Shown here: positions 8,269 through 15,766 of the stretch, piece after piece
Position numbering within the stretch: the first letter of the stretch is position 1
How the letters are laid out: every line of letters begins with the position of its first letter
Source: an uncultured Anaerofilum sp.
GTDB lineage: Bacteria > Bacillota > Clostridia > Oscillospirales > Ruminococcaceae
Direction of reading: 5' to 3'
Assembly (NCBI GenBank): GCA_944385935.1
Contig: CALWZC010000009.1
Location: 1 to 64,000, forward strand
Length of the DNA stretch: 64,000 bases
Program-made: the position numbers and the translations under genes
The notes under the pieces: generated by a model
Databases searched by the model: none
Seen by the model: the letters and a program-made list of their open reading frames with translations, nothing else
Told to the model about the DNA's origin: nothing

Positions 8269-9870
8269 GTGCTGACTGTATCTGATGTAAGCCTGCAATT
8301 TGCTGGCTCCACCTTGTATAAGCATGTAGACCTAAAATTTACCGAGGGCAACTGCTATGGCATCATTGGTGCCAATGGAGCAGGAAAGTCCACTTTGCTG
8401 AAAATTCTTTCGGGACAGATTGAACCTACCACCGGCACTGTAAGCCTAAAGCCCGGTTGTCGTATGAGTGTGTTGGAACAAGACCACTTTAAATATGATG
8501 ATTATACTGTAATGGAAACTGTGCTAATGGGCAATCCAAAATTGTACTCCATCATGAAGGAAAAGGATGAGCTATACAATAAGCCAGATTTTTCCGAGGC
8601 AGATGGAGAGCGTGCCGCCGAACTAGAAGGAGAATTTGCCGAAATGGGCGGCTGGGAAGCCGAAAGTGATGCCGCACAGCTTTTGAATGGATTGGGCTTG
8701 ACTGGATTTGACCACTACGGTTCTATGGCTGCCCTAGATGGAAAAGGAAAGGTAAAGGTTTTGCTGGCAAAGGCCTTGTTTGGTCATCCCAATGTAATTT
8801 TGATGGACGAGCCTACCAACGGTCTTGACCTACCCAGCATTACATGGCTAGAGGACTTTTTGATGGACTATGATGGCACTGTCATTGTAGTAAGCCATGA
8901 CCGCCATTTCTTAAATGCCGTTTGTACCCATACCGTTGATATTGACTATGGCAAAGTAAAACTGTATGCCGGTAACTATGACTTCTGGTATGATTCCTCT
9001 CGACTGATGCAACAGTTAATTCGCAACCAGAACAAGAAAAAAGAAGAAAAAATCAAAGAATTGCAAGCATTTATTCAGCGATTCTCTGCCAACAAGTCCA
9101 AGTCTAAGCAGGCAACCAGCCGAAAGAAGATTCTGGATTCCATCCAGTTGGAGGAAATGCCTGCCTCTAGCCGAAAATATCCCTTTGTTCAGTTTACTCC
9201 TGAACGAGAGGCTGGAAAGGATATTCTTTTTGTAGAAGGTATCAGCAAAACAGTGGACGGGGTAAAGGTGCTGGACAATGTAACCTTCACCGCCAATAAG
9301 TTTGATAAAATTGCTTTTGTGGGAGAAAATGAAGCAGGACAGACTGCCCTCATGCAGATTCTGGCAGGAGAGATGGAGCCAGATGAAGGAAGCTATAAAT
9401 GGGGCGTGTCTACCAGTCAAAGCTATTTCCCTCACGATAACACTGCATTTTTTGAGGATTGCGACCTGAACTTGATTGAATGGCTGCGGCAGTATTCCCC
9501 CGACCCCTCGGAAACCTATTTGCGGGGATTTTTGGGCCGTATGTTGTTCTCTGGGGATGATGTGCTGAAGCCGGCAAAGGTGCTTTCTGGTGGTGAAAAG
9601 GTTCGTTGTATGCTAAGCCGCATGATGATGAACGGTGCCAATGTGGTAATGCTAGACCAACCCACAGACCATTTGGATTTGGAAAGCATTGCTGCCCTTA
9701 CCGATGGGCTGGAAGCCTACAAGGGAAATGTTTTGTTGGCTACCCATGACCATCAGTTGATTGATACCGTTGCAAATCGCATTATAGAATTGCCCATGCC
9801 GGGACAAAGCGGCTGTTTGGATTATGCTGGAAACTTTGAAGAGTTTTTAGAGTGGAAAGCCAGCCGATAA
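8269..9870 (+). CDS. ABC-F family ATPase with a degenerate second ATP site
   Basis: This 533-residue soluble protein has two ABC domains joined by a charged linker (about residues 245-300) and no membrane segment, the ABC-F pattern; such proteins act on the ribosome, and some give antibiotic resistance. Domain 1 keeps Walker A (GANGAGKST, 34-42) and Walker B (LMDEPTN) but has LDGKGKV where LSGGQ is usual. Domain 2 keeps LSGGEKVR, but its Walker A reads GENEAGQTA, with Gln358 at the conserved Lys position, and its Walker B reads LDQPTD, with Gln464 at the catalytic Glu. The second site therefore looks unable to hydrolyse ATP. The start is GTG, with AAAAGGAG upstream. It resembles the YkpA/YbiT branch. 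Confidence 0.9.
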   Translation: MLTVSDVSLQFAGSTLYKHVDLKFTEGNCYGIIGANGAGKSTLLKILSGQIEPTTGTVSLKPGCRMSVLEQDHFKYDDYTVMETVLMGNPKLYSIMKEKDELYNKPDFSEADGERAAELEGEFAEMGGWEAESDAAQLLNGLGLTGFDHYGSMAALDGKGKVKVLLAKALFGHPNVILMDEPTNGLDLPSITWLEDFLMDYDGTVIVVSHDRHFLNAVCTHTVDIDYGKVKLYAGNYDFWYDSSRLMQQLIRNQNKKKEEKIKELQAFIQRFSANKSKSKQATSRKKILDSIQLEEMPASSRKYPFVQFTPEREAGKDILFVEGISKTVDGVKVLDNVTFTANKFDKIAFVGENEAGQTALMQILAGEMEPDEGSYKWGVSTSQSYFPHDNTAFFEDCDLNLIEWLRQYSPDPSETYLRGFLGRMLFSGDDVLKPAKVLSGGEKVRCMLSRMMMNGANVVMLDQPTDHLDLESIAALTDGLEAYKGNVLLATHDHQLIDTVANRIIELPMPGQSGCLDYAGNFEEFLEWKASR

Positions 9871-9942
9871 TAGCATAAAAATGGAATGTTAAGGCGTATT
9901 TGAAATTGTATAGAATAATCTTGTTACAAAGGATTGTTTTTT

Positions 9943-10296
9943 ATGTCAATATTTGGTCTGAAACTGAAAACAGATATTCCATCTGCAGGTGTAATCAAAG
10001 TGCTAAAACAATTCCATAATACAGTTTCCATCGCAAGCCTTCGTTCAAAAATTCAAAACAAAGAATTTATATATACTTGTAGTTCCATTGATGATACAGG
10101 AATTGTTACTCTTCTAAAACTATTGCAAGAAATTGAAACATTGGGAATTGGTGTAGAGATATATGAGCAATGGGAAAATGGAGCTATTAAAAAAGTAGAT
10201 AGATTTTTGTTAGAAAATTTACTGGAAAGTTATGATGAGATTGAAAATCAAATAGAAAGAATCATAGATTTAGAGGTAGAAGGTTTAGACCCTTGA
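9943..10296 (+). CDS. Small orphan protein of unknown function
   Basis: This 117-residue protein is not recognised. It has no signal peptide or membrane segment; the N-terminus is mixed and the C-terminal third is strongly acidic and helical (LLESYDEIENQIERI). The coding sequence is richer in A and T than its neighbours. ATG 9943 is 9 bases after AAAGGA; an in-frame TTG at 9934 is too close to that site. It stands alone between the ABC-F and amidohydrolase genes, and size and acidity would fit an orphan immunity protein, but that is only a guess. Confidence 0.6.
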   Translation: MSIFGLKLKTDIPSAGVIKVLKQFHNTVSIASLRSKIQNKEFIYTCSSIDDTGIVTLLKLLQEIETLGIGVEIYEQWENGAIKKVDRFLLENLLESYDEIENQIERIIDLEVEGLDP

Positions 10297-10342
10297 GAAT
10301 AAAAAAGCAGCTTTATACATAGCCCAACAGTTGAAAGGATAG

Positions 10343-10383
10343 GAAAAAGCGGTTTTGGCATAATTGCTAAAGCTAGCTTTTTC
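10343..10383. terminator. Possible bidirectional terminator after the orphan gene
   Basis: GAAAAAGC pairs with GCTTTTTC around a loop that itself contains partial pairing. It is weak because the GC part of the stem is short. Confidence 0.35.
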
Positions 10384-10436
10384 TATAATCTGAGAAAATT
10401 TGTAAAAGGGCTTTCTGGCTATAAAGGAGAGTAAAC

Positions 10437-12035
10437 ATGGATAAGGTTGTATATGTAGGTAGAATTCTTACCTTGGAAGAACCTCTGTATGCGGAAGCGA
10501 TGCTAATACAAGATGGGGTAATTTCTGCTTTGGGTTCCAAAAAAGAGGTGCTGGAACAAGCAGGAAAACAGGCACAAGTGGTAGAATTGGGAAACAATGT
10601 GTTGATGCCTGCTTTCATTGATGCTCATAGCCATTTTGCTGCCTGTGCCAATGGAATGTTTCAGGTTTCTCTGGAAGAGGCAATCAGCTTTGAAGAGATT
10701 AAACAGCGGATTCATGACCATATCAAAAACAACCAGATTCAGCCGGGAGAATTTGTGCTTGCAAAGGGGTATGACCACAACCATTTGGAAGAAAAGGTTC
10801 ATCCCACCAAAGAGCTTTTAGACCAAGCAGCTCCCTACAACCCAGTGATTATACAACACCAATCGGGCCATATGGGAGTTATGAATAGCCTTGCCTTGGA
10901 AAAGTTTGGAATTACTATAGAAACTCAGCCGCCAGAAGGTGGAATGATTGAACAAAAAAATGGGCAGCTTACAGGCTATATGGAAGAAAACGCCTTTATA
11001 CAATATCTGAAAATGGCTCCCATGCCCACCATGCAGGAATTTTTGCAGGCATTTGAAAAGGCACAGCAAATGTATGCAAGCTATGGCATTACCACCATTC
11101 AAGAGGGAATGCTCGTGGAAGAACTGGCAGAGTTATACCGCCCCTTGTTAGATAACAAACTTCTTTGGCTGGATGTGGTGGGATATGGTGATTTAAAGAA
11201 AGCAGAAAGCCTAAAAAAGAAATTTTCCCAGCATATTGGGCAGTACAAAGACCATTTTCGCTTTGGCGGATACAAAATTTTTCTGGATGGTTCCCCCCAA
11301 GGAAAAACAGCATGGATGTTGCACCCCTATAAAAATGCAGAAGATGGCTACTGTGGATATCCCACTATGACAAACCAACAGGTAAAGGATGCTGTGGCTT
11401 TGGCTGTTGGGGATAATATGCAGATTTTGGCTCATTGCAATGGAGATGCTGCGGCGGAACAGTATATTTCTGCCGCTGAACAGGTGGAAAAGGAACAGCC
11501 TCATCTAAAAGAAATTAAGCCGGTTTTGGTTCATGCCCAGTTGACAACAGGGGAGCAGTTGCAGCGTGCTGCAAAAATTGGTATGATACCCTCCTTTTTC
11601 GTGGCTCATGTGTATCACTGGGGAGATGTGCATATCAAAAACTTTGGTTTTGAGCGTGCAAAGGATATTAGTATGGCGGCTACCGCCAGCCGATTGGGGA
11701 TGACCTTTACCTTCCATCAAGATTCCCCTGTGATTCCTCCCAATATGCTGGAAACCATTTGGTGTGCGGTAAATCGCATTACAAAGGCTGGTGTAGTATT
11801 AGGAGAGGAAGAGAAACTTTCTCCTTTGGAGGCAGTAAAAGCGGTGACAATTTATGCTGCTCGCCAATATTCCGAGGAAAGCACCAAAGGAAGCCTTGCT
11901 GTGGGGAAACAGGCAGATTTGGTTGTTCTCAGTGATGACCCCTTACAGGTAGCACCTGAAGAAATCCGAAATATTCAAGTTTTGCAAACTATCAAAAAAG
12001 GCAAGGTTGTATATTCGGGAACAAAAGGAATATAA
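10437..12035 (+). CDS. Amidohydrolase family 3 protein (YtcJ type)
   Basis: This 532-residue metal-dependent hydrolase belongs to the amidohydrolase superfamily, subgroup 3. The metal-binding HxH is His64 and His66 in IDAHSHF; further metal ligands are expected in LAHCNGD and the later TFHQDSP segment. A C-terminal beta-sandwich stretch (GSLAVGKQADLVVLSDDP) completes the composite domain. Relatives include enzymes acting on amide or formamide bonds, but substrates are rarely known. The gene is single, with GGAGAG upstream of ATG 10437 and a terminator directly after it. Confidence 0.88.
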   Translation: MDKVVYVGRILTLEEPLYAEAMLIQDGVISALGSKKEVLEQAGKQAQVVELGNNVLMPAFIDAHSHFAACANGMFQVSLEEAISFEEIKQRIHDHIKNNQIQPGEFVLAKGYDHNHLEEKVHPTKELLDQAAPYNPVIIQHQSGHMGVMNSLALEKFGITIETQPPEGGMIEQKNGQLTGYMEENAFIQYLKMAPMPTMQEFLQAFEKAQQMYASYGITTIQEGMLVEELAELYRPLLDNKLLWLDVVGYGDLKKAESLKKKFSQHIGQYKDHFRFGGYKIFLDGSPQGKTAWMLHPYKNAEDGYCGYPTMTNQQVKDAVALAVGDNMQILAHCNGDAAAEQYISAAEQVEKEQPHLKEIKPVLVHAQLTTGEQLQRAAKIGMIPSFFVAHVYHWGDVHIKNFGFERAKDISMAATASRLGMTFTFHQDSPVIPPNMLETIWCAVNRITKAGVVLGEEEKLSPLEAVKAVTIYAARQYSEESTKGSLAVGKQADLVVLSDDPLQVAPEEIRNIQVLQTIKKGKVVYSGTKGI

Positions 12036-12049
12036 ATCTGGGATAGAAA

Positions 12050-12089
12050 AACCCTGTGCAGAAAATTTTGCTGCACAGGGTTCTTTTTT
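12050..12089 (+). terminator. Terminator of the amidohydrolase gene
   Basis: An 11-bp perfect stem (AACCCTGTGCA with TGCACAGGGTT) is followed by CTTTTTT, a clear intrinsic terminator. Confidence 0.92.
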
Positions 12090-12103
12090 GTTGAAATTGA
12101 AAA

Positions 12104-12132
12104 TTGACACCTTTTGCACATAGGGCTATAAT
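12104..12132 (+). promoter_or_regulatory. Consensus promoter of lrgA-lrgB
   Basis: TTGACA (12104-12109), a 17-base spacer and TATAAT (12127-12132) form a full-consensus promoter about 45 bases before the GTG start of lrgA. No operator is obvious. Confidence 0.88.
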
Positions 12133-12178
12133 CAGTTGGTGCCCAAAAGGGAAAATCTGGTTTTTTAGGTGATGTAAT

Positions 12179-12538
12179 GTGAAATTTTTAAAGCAGTTTA
12201 TGATTTTGCTTTTATTTTGTGCTATAGGAGAGCTGTTAAAAGAGCTGTTGCCTTTGCCGGTTCCGGCTAGTGTGTATGGATTGCTTTTGCTTTTGCTATG
12301 CTTATGGAAAGGTATTGTAAAGATAGAACAGGTAAAACAGGCAGCCCTATTTTTAATTGAAATTATGCCGGTGATGTTTATACCAGCAGGTGTGGCACTA
12401 ACCCAATCTTGGGATAGTTTGCAGCCCATTCTGCTGCCTGCTGTGGTGATTATTGTGGTAACAACGATACTGGTAATGGCTGTGACAGGGATGGTTAGTC
12501 AAAAAATGATGACAGGAGAAACAAAGGAACATGAATGA
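12179..12538 (+). CDS. lrgA: LrgA/CidA family membrane protein
   Basis: This 119-residue protein has about four hydrophobic helices and the family segment GELLKELLPLPVPASVYG. LrgA/CidA proteins were first described as holin-like modulators of murein hydrolases; with LrgB partners, some are now known to carry pyruvate or related metabolites. The start is GTG 12179, with AGGTGA 6 bases upstream. The stop overlaps lrgB by 8 bases, so the two are translationally coupled. Confidence 0.88.
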   Translation: MKFLKQFMILLLFCAIGELLKELLPLPVPASVYGLLLLLLCLWKGIVKIEQVKQAALFLIEIMPVMFIPAGVALTQSWDSLQPILLPAVVIIVVTTILVMAVTGMVSQKMMTGETKEHE

Positions 12539-13223
12539 TTTCTGGACAAATACTGTATTTTTTGGTGCACTAATTAGCTTGCTTGCCTATGAAGTGGGGC
12601 TTTTGGCAAGGAAAAAATTGAAATTGGCTTTGTTTAACCCTCTTTTAATTGCGGTTTTATGCGTTATGGCCGCCAATCGGGTTTTGGGTGTGGATTATGA
12701 ACACTATAATCGGGGCGGACAATATCTATCCTATTTAATGACACCTGCAACAGTGGCTTTGGCAGTGCCTTTGTATGAACAACTACACCTATTAAAGAAA
12801 AATTGGAAAGCTGTATTAGGTGGAATTAGTGCAGGAGTGCTGGCAGGTGCCGGAGGAATTTGGGCATTATCAAAGCTGTTTGGCTTACAGCATGAACAGT
12901 ATGTGACCTTTTTGCCCAAATCCATTACTACTGCCATTGGGATGGATGTTTCTGCCCAGTTGGGCGGAGTGGTTGCTATTACTACTGCAACCATTATTAT
13001 TACAGGAATATTGGGAAATGTTATTGCCGAGGGAGTATTCTATGTATTTAAAATTCATGAGCCAGTGGCAAGGGGGTTGGCTTTGGGAAATTCCGCCCAT
13101 GCAATAGGCACTGCAAAAGCCATGGAGCTTGGCCCAGTAGAGGGGGCTATGAGTAGCCTTGCCATTGTGGTAGCTGGAGTGATGACAGTTGTAGCGGCGA
13201 GTGTATTTGCCCATGCACTTTAA
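12531..13223 (+). CDS. lrgB: LrgB/CidB family membrane protein
   Basis: This 230-residue, highly hydrophobic protein has the LrgB hallmark FLPKSITTAIGMDVSAQLGG and the C-terminal ALGNSAHAIGTAKAMELG. It is the larger partner of LrgA. In related systems the pair exports or imports pyruvate-like acids or influences autolysis. ATG 12531 lies within the end of lrgA. The gene ends 8 bases from the convergent lipase gene with no terminator between. Confidence 0.9.
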   Translation: MNDFWTNTVFFGALISLLAYEVGLLARKKLKLALFNPLLIAVLCVMAANRVLGVDYEHYNRGGQYLSYLMTPATVALAVPLYEQLHLLKKNWKAVLGGISAGVLAGAGGIWALSKLFGLQHEQYVTFLPKSITTAIGMDVSAQLGGVVAITTATIIITGILGNVIAEGVFYVFKIHEPVARGLALGNSAHAIGTAKAMELGPVEGAMSSLAIVVAGVMTVVAASVFAHAL

Positions 13224-13231
13224 AGAATGGT

Positions 13232-14047
13232 TTACAAGTTTTGCTGTTTCAAAGCGGCAACCATCTGGATATATTCGTCCACAATATCAAAGGTTTGACC
13301 ATGGTATCGCAGGGGGCGACGGCGAAAGTCTACCTCGTCCATGTGGGAAACACCACGGTTTCCCACACCTTGCCAAACCTCTTGAAAATTTGTCCATTTG
13401 GCAGATTGGGGGGTAACTAACCCGTCGTTTTCCCCTTCAATCCATCTAATAATAAGATTTTGCCACCACATAAAGGCATCACTAGAAAAAGAGTGCATAC
13501 AACCAGCATAACTGCGATAAAGCACCCCTTCCACATCTGGATTTTGTGCATTAAAGTTGGATGCCCACTGTGTAGTAAATTGATGGCAAACAGAATAAAA
13601 GTCTGGCTTTTTGTCTCCCATACAGCGGTACCATCCGTTGACAAAAAAGCCTGCCAACCGAAAAAGGAATTTTGGCATCCGAAAAAGAAAATCCATGGTT
13701 TTAGAGCCGTGGTTTGGCACAGATATTAAAGTAATAGATGCAATGTAAGGAGCCATTTCCAAAGAGGAGGCCAGATAGCGAGTATCCAACCCGCCTTTGG
13801 AATGGGCAATAATGTTTACTTTAGAAGTGTGAGTTTCAGAAAGAATTTCTTGTATACGATGCTTTAAAAAAAGCCCATTGTCCTCCACGGTAGCCCAGCT
13901 ATCCTGTTGCCCAAAGAACACAGTTGCACCATGGTCTTGCAAGGCTTTGGGAATGCGCCCCCAATAGGAGATTCTTTTCCAATCACGAAACCCGGTGCCA
14001 TGAATCAACAAAATAGGATATTGGGTGGCACAACAGTTCTTTTCCAT
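13232..14047 (-). CDS. Alpha/beta-hydrolase, triacylglycerol lipase-like
   Basis: This 271-residue hydrolase has the N-terminal oxyanion motif LLIHGTGF and the nucleophile elbow AHSKGG (Ser83). Candidate remaining triad members are the Asp in GENDGLV and the His in GVSHMD. The layout matches bacterial class-2-like lipases, but no signal peptide is present, so an intracellular esterase or lipase is more likely than a secreted one. I prefer ATG 14047 (AAGGTGG 8 bases upstream) to the earlier ATG at 14101, which would sit in the tRNA terminator region. Confidence 0.82.
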   Translation of the reverse strand: MEKNCCATQYPILLIHGTGFRDWKRISYWGRIPKALQDHGATVFFGQQDSWATVEDNGLFLKHRIQEILSETHTSKVNIIAHSKGGLDTRYLASSLEMAPYIASITLISVPNHGSKTMDFLFRMPKFLFRLAGFFVNGWYRCMGDKKPDFYSVCHQFTTQWASNFNAQNPDVEGVLYRSYAGCMHSFSSDAFMWWQNLIIRWIEGENDGLVTPQSAKWTNFQEVWQGVGNRGVSHMDEVDFRRRPLRYHGQTFDIVDEYIQMVAALKQQNL

Positions 14048-14103
14048 GATAATTCCACCTTCTACATATAAAATAGAAAATAAATAATTTTTTGTATGCA
14101 AAA

Positions 14104-14130
14104 AACCCCTTCAGCATTGCTGAAGGGGTT
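14104..14130 (-). terminator. Terminator of tRNA-Leu
   Basis: AACCCCTTCAGCA pairs with its complement around a 3-base loop; on the minus strand it is followed by TTTTTTG. It begins right at the tRNA 3' end. Confidence 0.88.
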
Positions 14131-14216
14131 TGGTGCCGGCGGTGGGACTTGAACCCACACGATGTCGCCATCAACGGATTTTGAGTCCGCCTCGTCTGCC
14201 ATTCCGACACGCCGGC
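14131..14216 (-). tRNA. tRNA-Leu (anticodon CAA)
   Basis: The 86-base gene folds as a class II tRNA on the minus strand: acceptor GCCGGCG/CGCCGGC, anticodon stem GCGGA/TCCGT with loop CTCAAAA (anticodon CAA, reading UUG), a long variable arm (TTGATGGCGACATCG), T-loop GTTCAAG and an encoded CCA end. UUG is a very common leucine codon in this window. Confidence 0.96.
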
Positions 14217-14236
14217 GTGTTCCTTAGTGCTCGTTT

Positions 14237-14265
14237 ATTATAATATATCCAAAACAAAAAATCAA
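14237..14265 (-). promoter_or_regulatory. Promoter of tRNA-Leu
   Basis: On the minus strand, TTGATT (14260-14265), a 17-base spacer and TATAAT (14237-14242) lie just upstream of the tRNA 5' end. Confidence 0.75.
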
Positions 14266-14389
14266 CCCCTATTTTACAAAAAAATAAAAAAATTTTTAAA
14301 AAGAAAATAAACAGAGAAAATCGAAAAAAGAAAAAATACCCCGAAAAGGTTGCAAACGCAACACAAACTGTTTTTGTTGCACAAAAAGA

Positions 14390-14418
14390 TTGACAAAATG
14401 AAAAAAATTTAGTAATAT
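14390..14418 (+). promoter_or_regulatory. Promoter of the sigma factor gene
   Basis: TTGACA (14390-14395), 17 bases, TAATAT (14413-14418). It lies in a very A/T-rich 220-bp divergent spacer. Confidence 0.7.
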
Positions 14419-14453
14419 GTAATAGAGTTATTCAGCAAATGGAGGGGCGTGTG

Positions 14454-15026
14454 GTGACAAAAATCACACCCATTCAATTACAGCAAGCACGCCAAGGGGA
14501 TGAGCAATCCCTAGCGGTTATCGTTGCAAAGATGCTTCCTTGTGTTCAAGTACATGCTATGAAGGCAGTTTGTCCCGGGCTAGAGGCAGAAGATGCCATG
14601 CAGGAAGGGTTAATTGCTCTGTTCCGTGCAGTGCAAACCTACCAGCCTGACAAGGGTGCTGCTTTTGAAACGTACGCACAGCGATGTGTTGCTCATGCTG
14701 TGGAGGATGTTGCCAAGGCTGCGGCAAGAAAAAAGCACAGCCCATTGAATCACTCGGTTCCATTGGAACAGCAGACGGCTTTTGCAGAAGGCCCGGAGGA
14801 TATCACAATCCAAAAGGAGCAGTTTCATATTGCAATGAATCGGATATATACTCATCTTTCTTCTATGGAAAGGCAGGTATTGCTGTTGTTTTTGGATGGA
14901 TATAGCTATTATGAGATTGCACAGAAACTGGATAAAGCCCCTAAGGCAATTGATAATGCTATGGTACGTGTAAGGAGGAAGCTGAGGTTAGGAGAAGAAC
15001 CTCAGAAAAATGTAACAGATTTGTAG
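14454..15026 (+). CDS. Sigma-70 family RNA polymerase sigma factor (SigH-like)
   Basis: This 190-residue protein contains sigma region 2 (LEAEDAMQEGLIALFRAV, then FETYAQRCV) and region 4 with a helix-turn-helix (SYYEIAQKLDKAPKAIDNAM). The size, the AEDAMQEG motif and the RKKHSPLN stretch resemble the SigH branch of Firmicutes, used for transition-phase or competence genes. The start is set at GTG 14454, 6 bases after GGAGGGG; the ATG at 14439 overlaps that site and is unlikely. No anti-sigma factor gene is adjacent, as usual for SigH. Confidence 0.85.
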   Translation: MTKITPIQLQQARQGDEQSLAVIVAKMLPCVQVHAMKAVCPGLEAEDAMQEGLIALFRAVQTYQPDKGAAFETYAQRCVAHAVEDVAKAAARKKHSPLNHSVPLEQQTAFAEGPEDITIQKEQFHIAMNRIYTHLSSMERQVLLLFLDGYSYYEIAQKLDKAPKAIDNAMVRVRRKLRLGEEPQKNVTDL

Positions 15027-15051
15027 AGGGTGACCCTTGTACATTATATAT

Positions 15052-15117
15052 GCCCCAAGTAGCTTAAAACAGAGCGTTGGTTCAACCAAAGGTGTCGGTT
15101 TAAATCCTTCCGCGGGC
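15052..15117 (+). other. tRNA-like element with a 3-nt anticodon loop (relic or mimic)
   Basis: The segment can be laid out like a tRNA: acceptor GCCC (52-55) with GGGC (114-117), D-arm GCTT/GAGC, a 5-bp anticodon stem TTGGT/ACCAA, then AAGGTGTCGGTTTAAATCC resembling a T-arm. The anticodon loop is only TCA instead of seven bases, the acceptor pairs for four bases only, and the T-stem does not close. It therefore cannot be a working tRNA. It lies in the 5' region of the zinc-ribbon gene, where it may be a decayed tRNA gene or a structured leader. Confidence 0.4.
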
Positions 15118-15150
15118 GAAATATTTATATCCAAGAGGAGAATACCAATT

Positions 15151-15426
15151 ATGTTCCAGGACAAAACTTTGATTTGCAAAGAGTGCGGCAGTGAGTTCGT
15201 TTTCACCGCAGGTGAGCAGGAGTTCTATGCAGAAAAAGGCTTCGAGAATGAGCCTCAGCGTTGCAAGAGCTGCCGTGATGCTCGCAAGGCTGGTGGTCGT
15301 GCACCCCGTGAGATGTTCGAGGCTGTTTGTGCTTCTTGCGGCAAAACTTGCAAGGTTCCCTTCAAGCCCCGTGAAGACCGTCCCGTATATTGCAGCGAGT
15401 GCTTTGCTACACAGAAGGGCGAATAA
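15151..15426 (+). CDS. Small zinc-ribbon protein
   Basis: This 91-residue protein has four CxxC pairs: CKEC and CKSC in the N-terminal half, CASC and CSEC in the C-terminal half, giving two likely treble-clef or zinc-ribbon folds joined by a basic linker (RKAGGRAPREM). It matches the probable zinc-ribbon family common in Clostridia. The function is unknown; a nucleic-acid-binding or metal-buffering role is possible. The ATG follows AGAGGAG by 9 bases. Codon use is that of a well-expressed gene. Confidence 0.85.
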   Translation: MFQDKTLICKECGSEFVFTAGEQEFYAEKGFENEPQRCKSCRDARKAGGRAPREMFEAVCASCGKTCKVPFKPREDRPVYCSECFATQKGE

Positions 15427-15452
15427 TCCGACCGAATGTGAAAATTGCAAAG

Positions 15453-15481
15453 AAACGCCTTCCTTTGGGAGGCGTTTTTTA
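15453..15481 (+). terminator. Terminator of the zinc-ribbon gene
   Basis: AAACGCCT pairs with AGGCGTTT and runs into a T-tract; a strong intrinsic terminator. Confidence 0.88.
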
Positions 15482-15500
15482 TTTCTATCCAAATTAAGAC

Positions 15501-15529
15501 TTGCAAAACTGGGGTAAAATAGATAATAT
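15501..15529 (+). promoter_or_regulatory. Promoter of the DUF1858-trmK-nif3 operon
   Basis: TTGCAA (15501-15506), 17 bases, TAATAT (15524-15529), about 40 bases upstream of the start. Confidence 0.6.
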
Positions 15530-15568
15530 AGAATATATTGAGTTTATAGAAAAAGAGAGGATTTACAA

Positions 15569-15766
15569 ATGGTTGTAACAAAAGACACAATTATTGGAGA
15601 TATTTTGGACGCAGATGCAGCAGTTGCACCCTACTTTTTGGAAATTGGTATGCACTGCTTGGGCTGTCCTTCTGCAAGAGGCGAGAGCGTTGGTGAGGCT
15701 TGTATGGTGCATGGAACCGATGCTGATGCCTTGGTTGCAAAGTTGAATAAGCACTTTGGAAACTAA
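15569..15766 (+). CDS. DUF1858 domain protein
   Basis: This 65-residue protein is a complete DUF1858 domain, with the typical opening VTKDTIIGDILD and the redox-type motif HCLGCPSA containing a CxxC pair. Such proteins are called hybrid-cluster-protein-associated redox disulfide domains; the biochemical role is not established. AGAGAGGA precedes the ATG. The stop overlaps the putative TTG start of the next gene, so the two are coupled. Confidence 0.9.
   Translation: MVVTKDTIIGDILDADAAVAPYFLEIGMHCLGCPSARGESVGEACMVHGTDADALVAKLNKHFGN

Noticed and set aside
15052-15117. A functional tRNA gene
   Set aside because: The anticodon loop has only three bases, and the acceptor and T-stems do not pair fully; kept only as a tRNA-like element.
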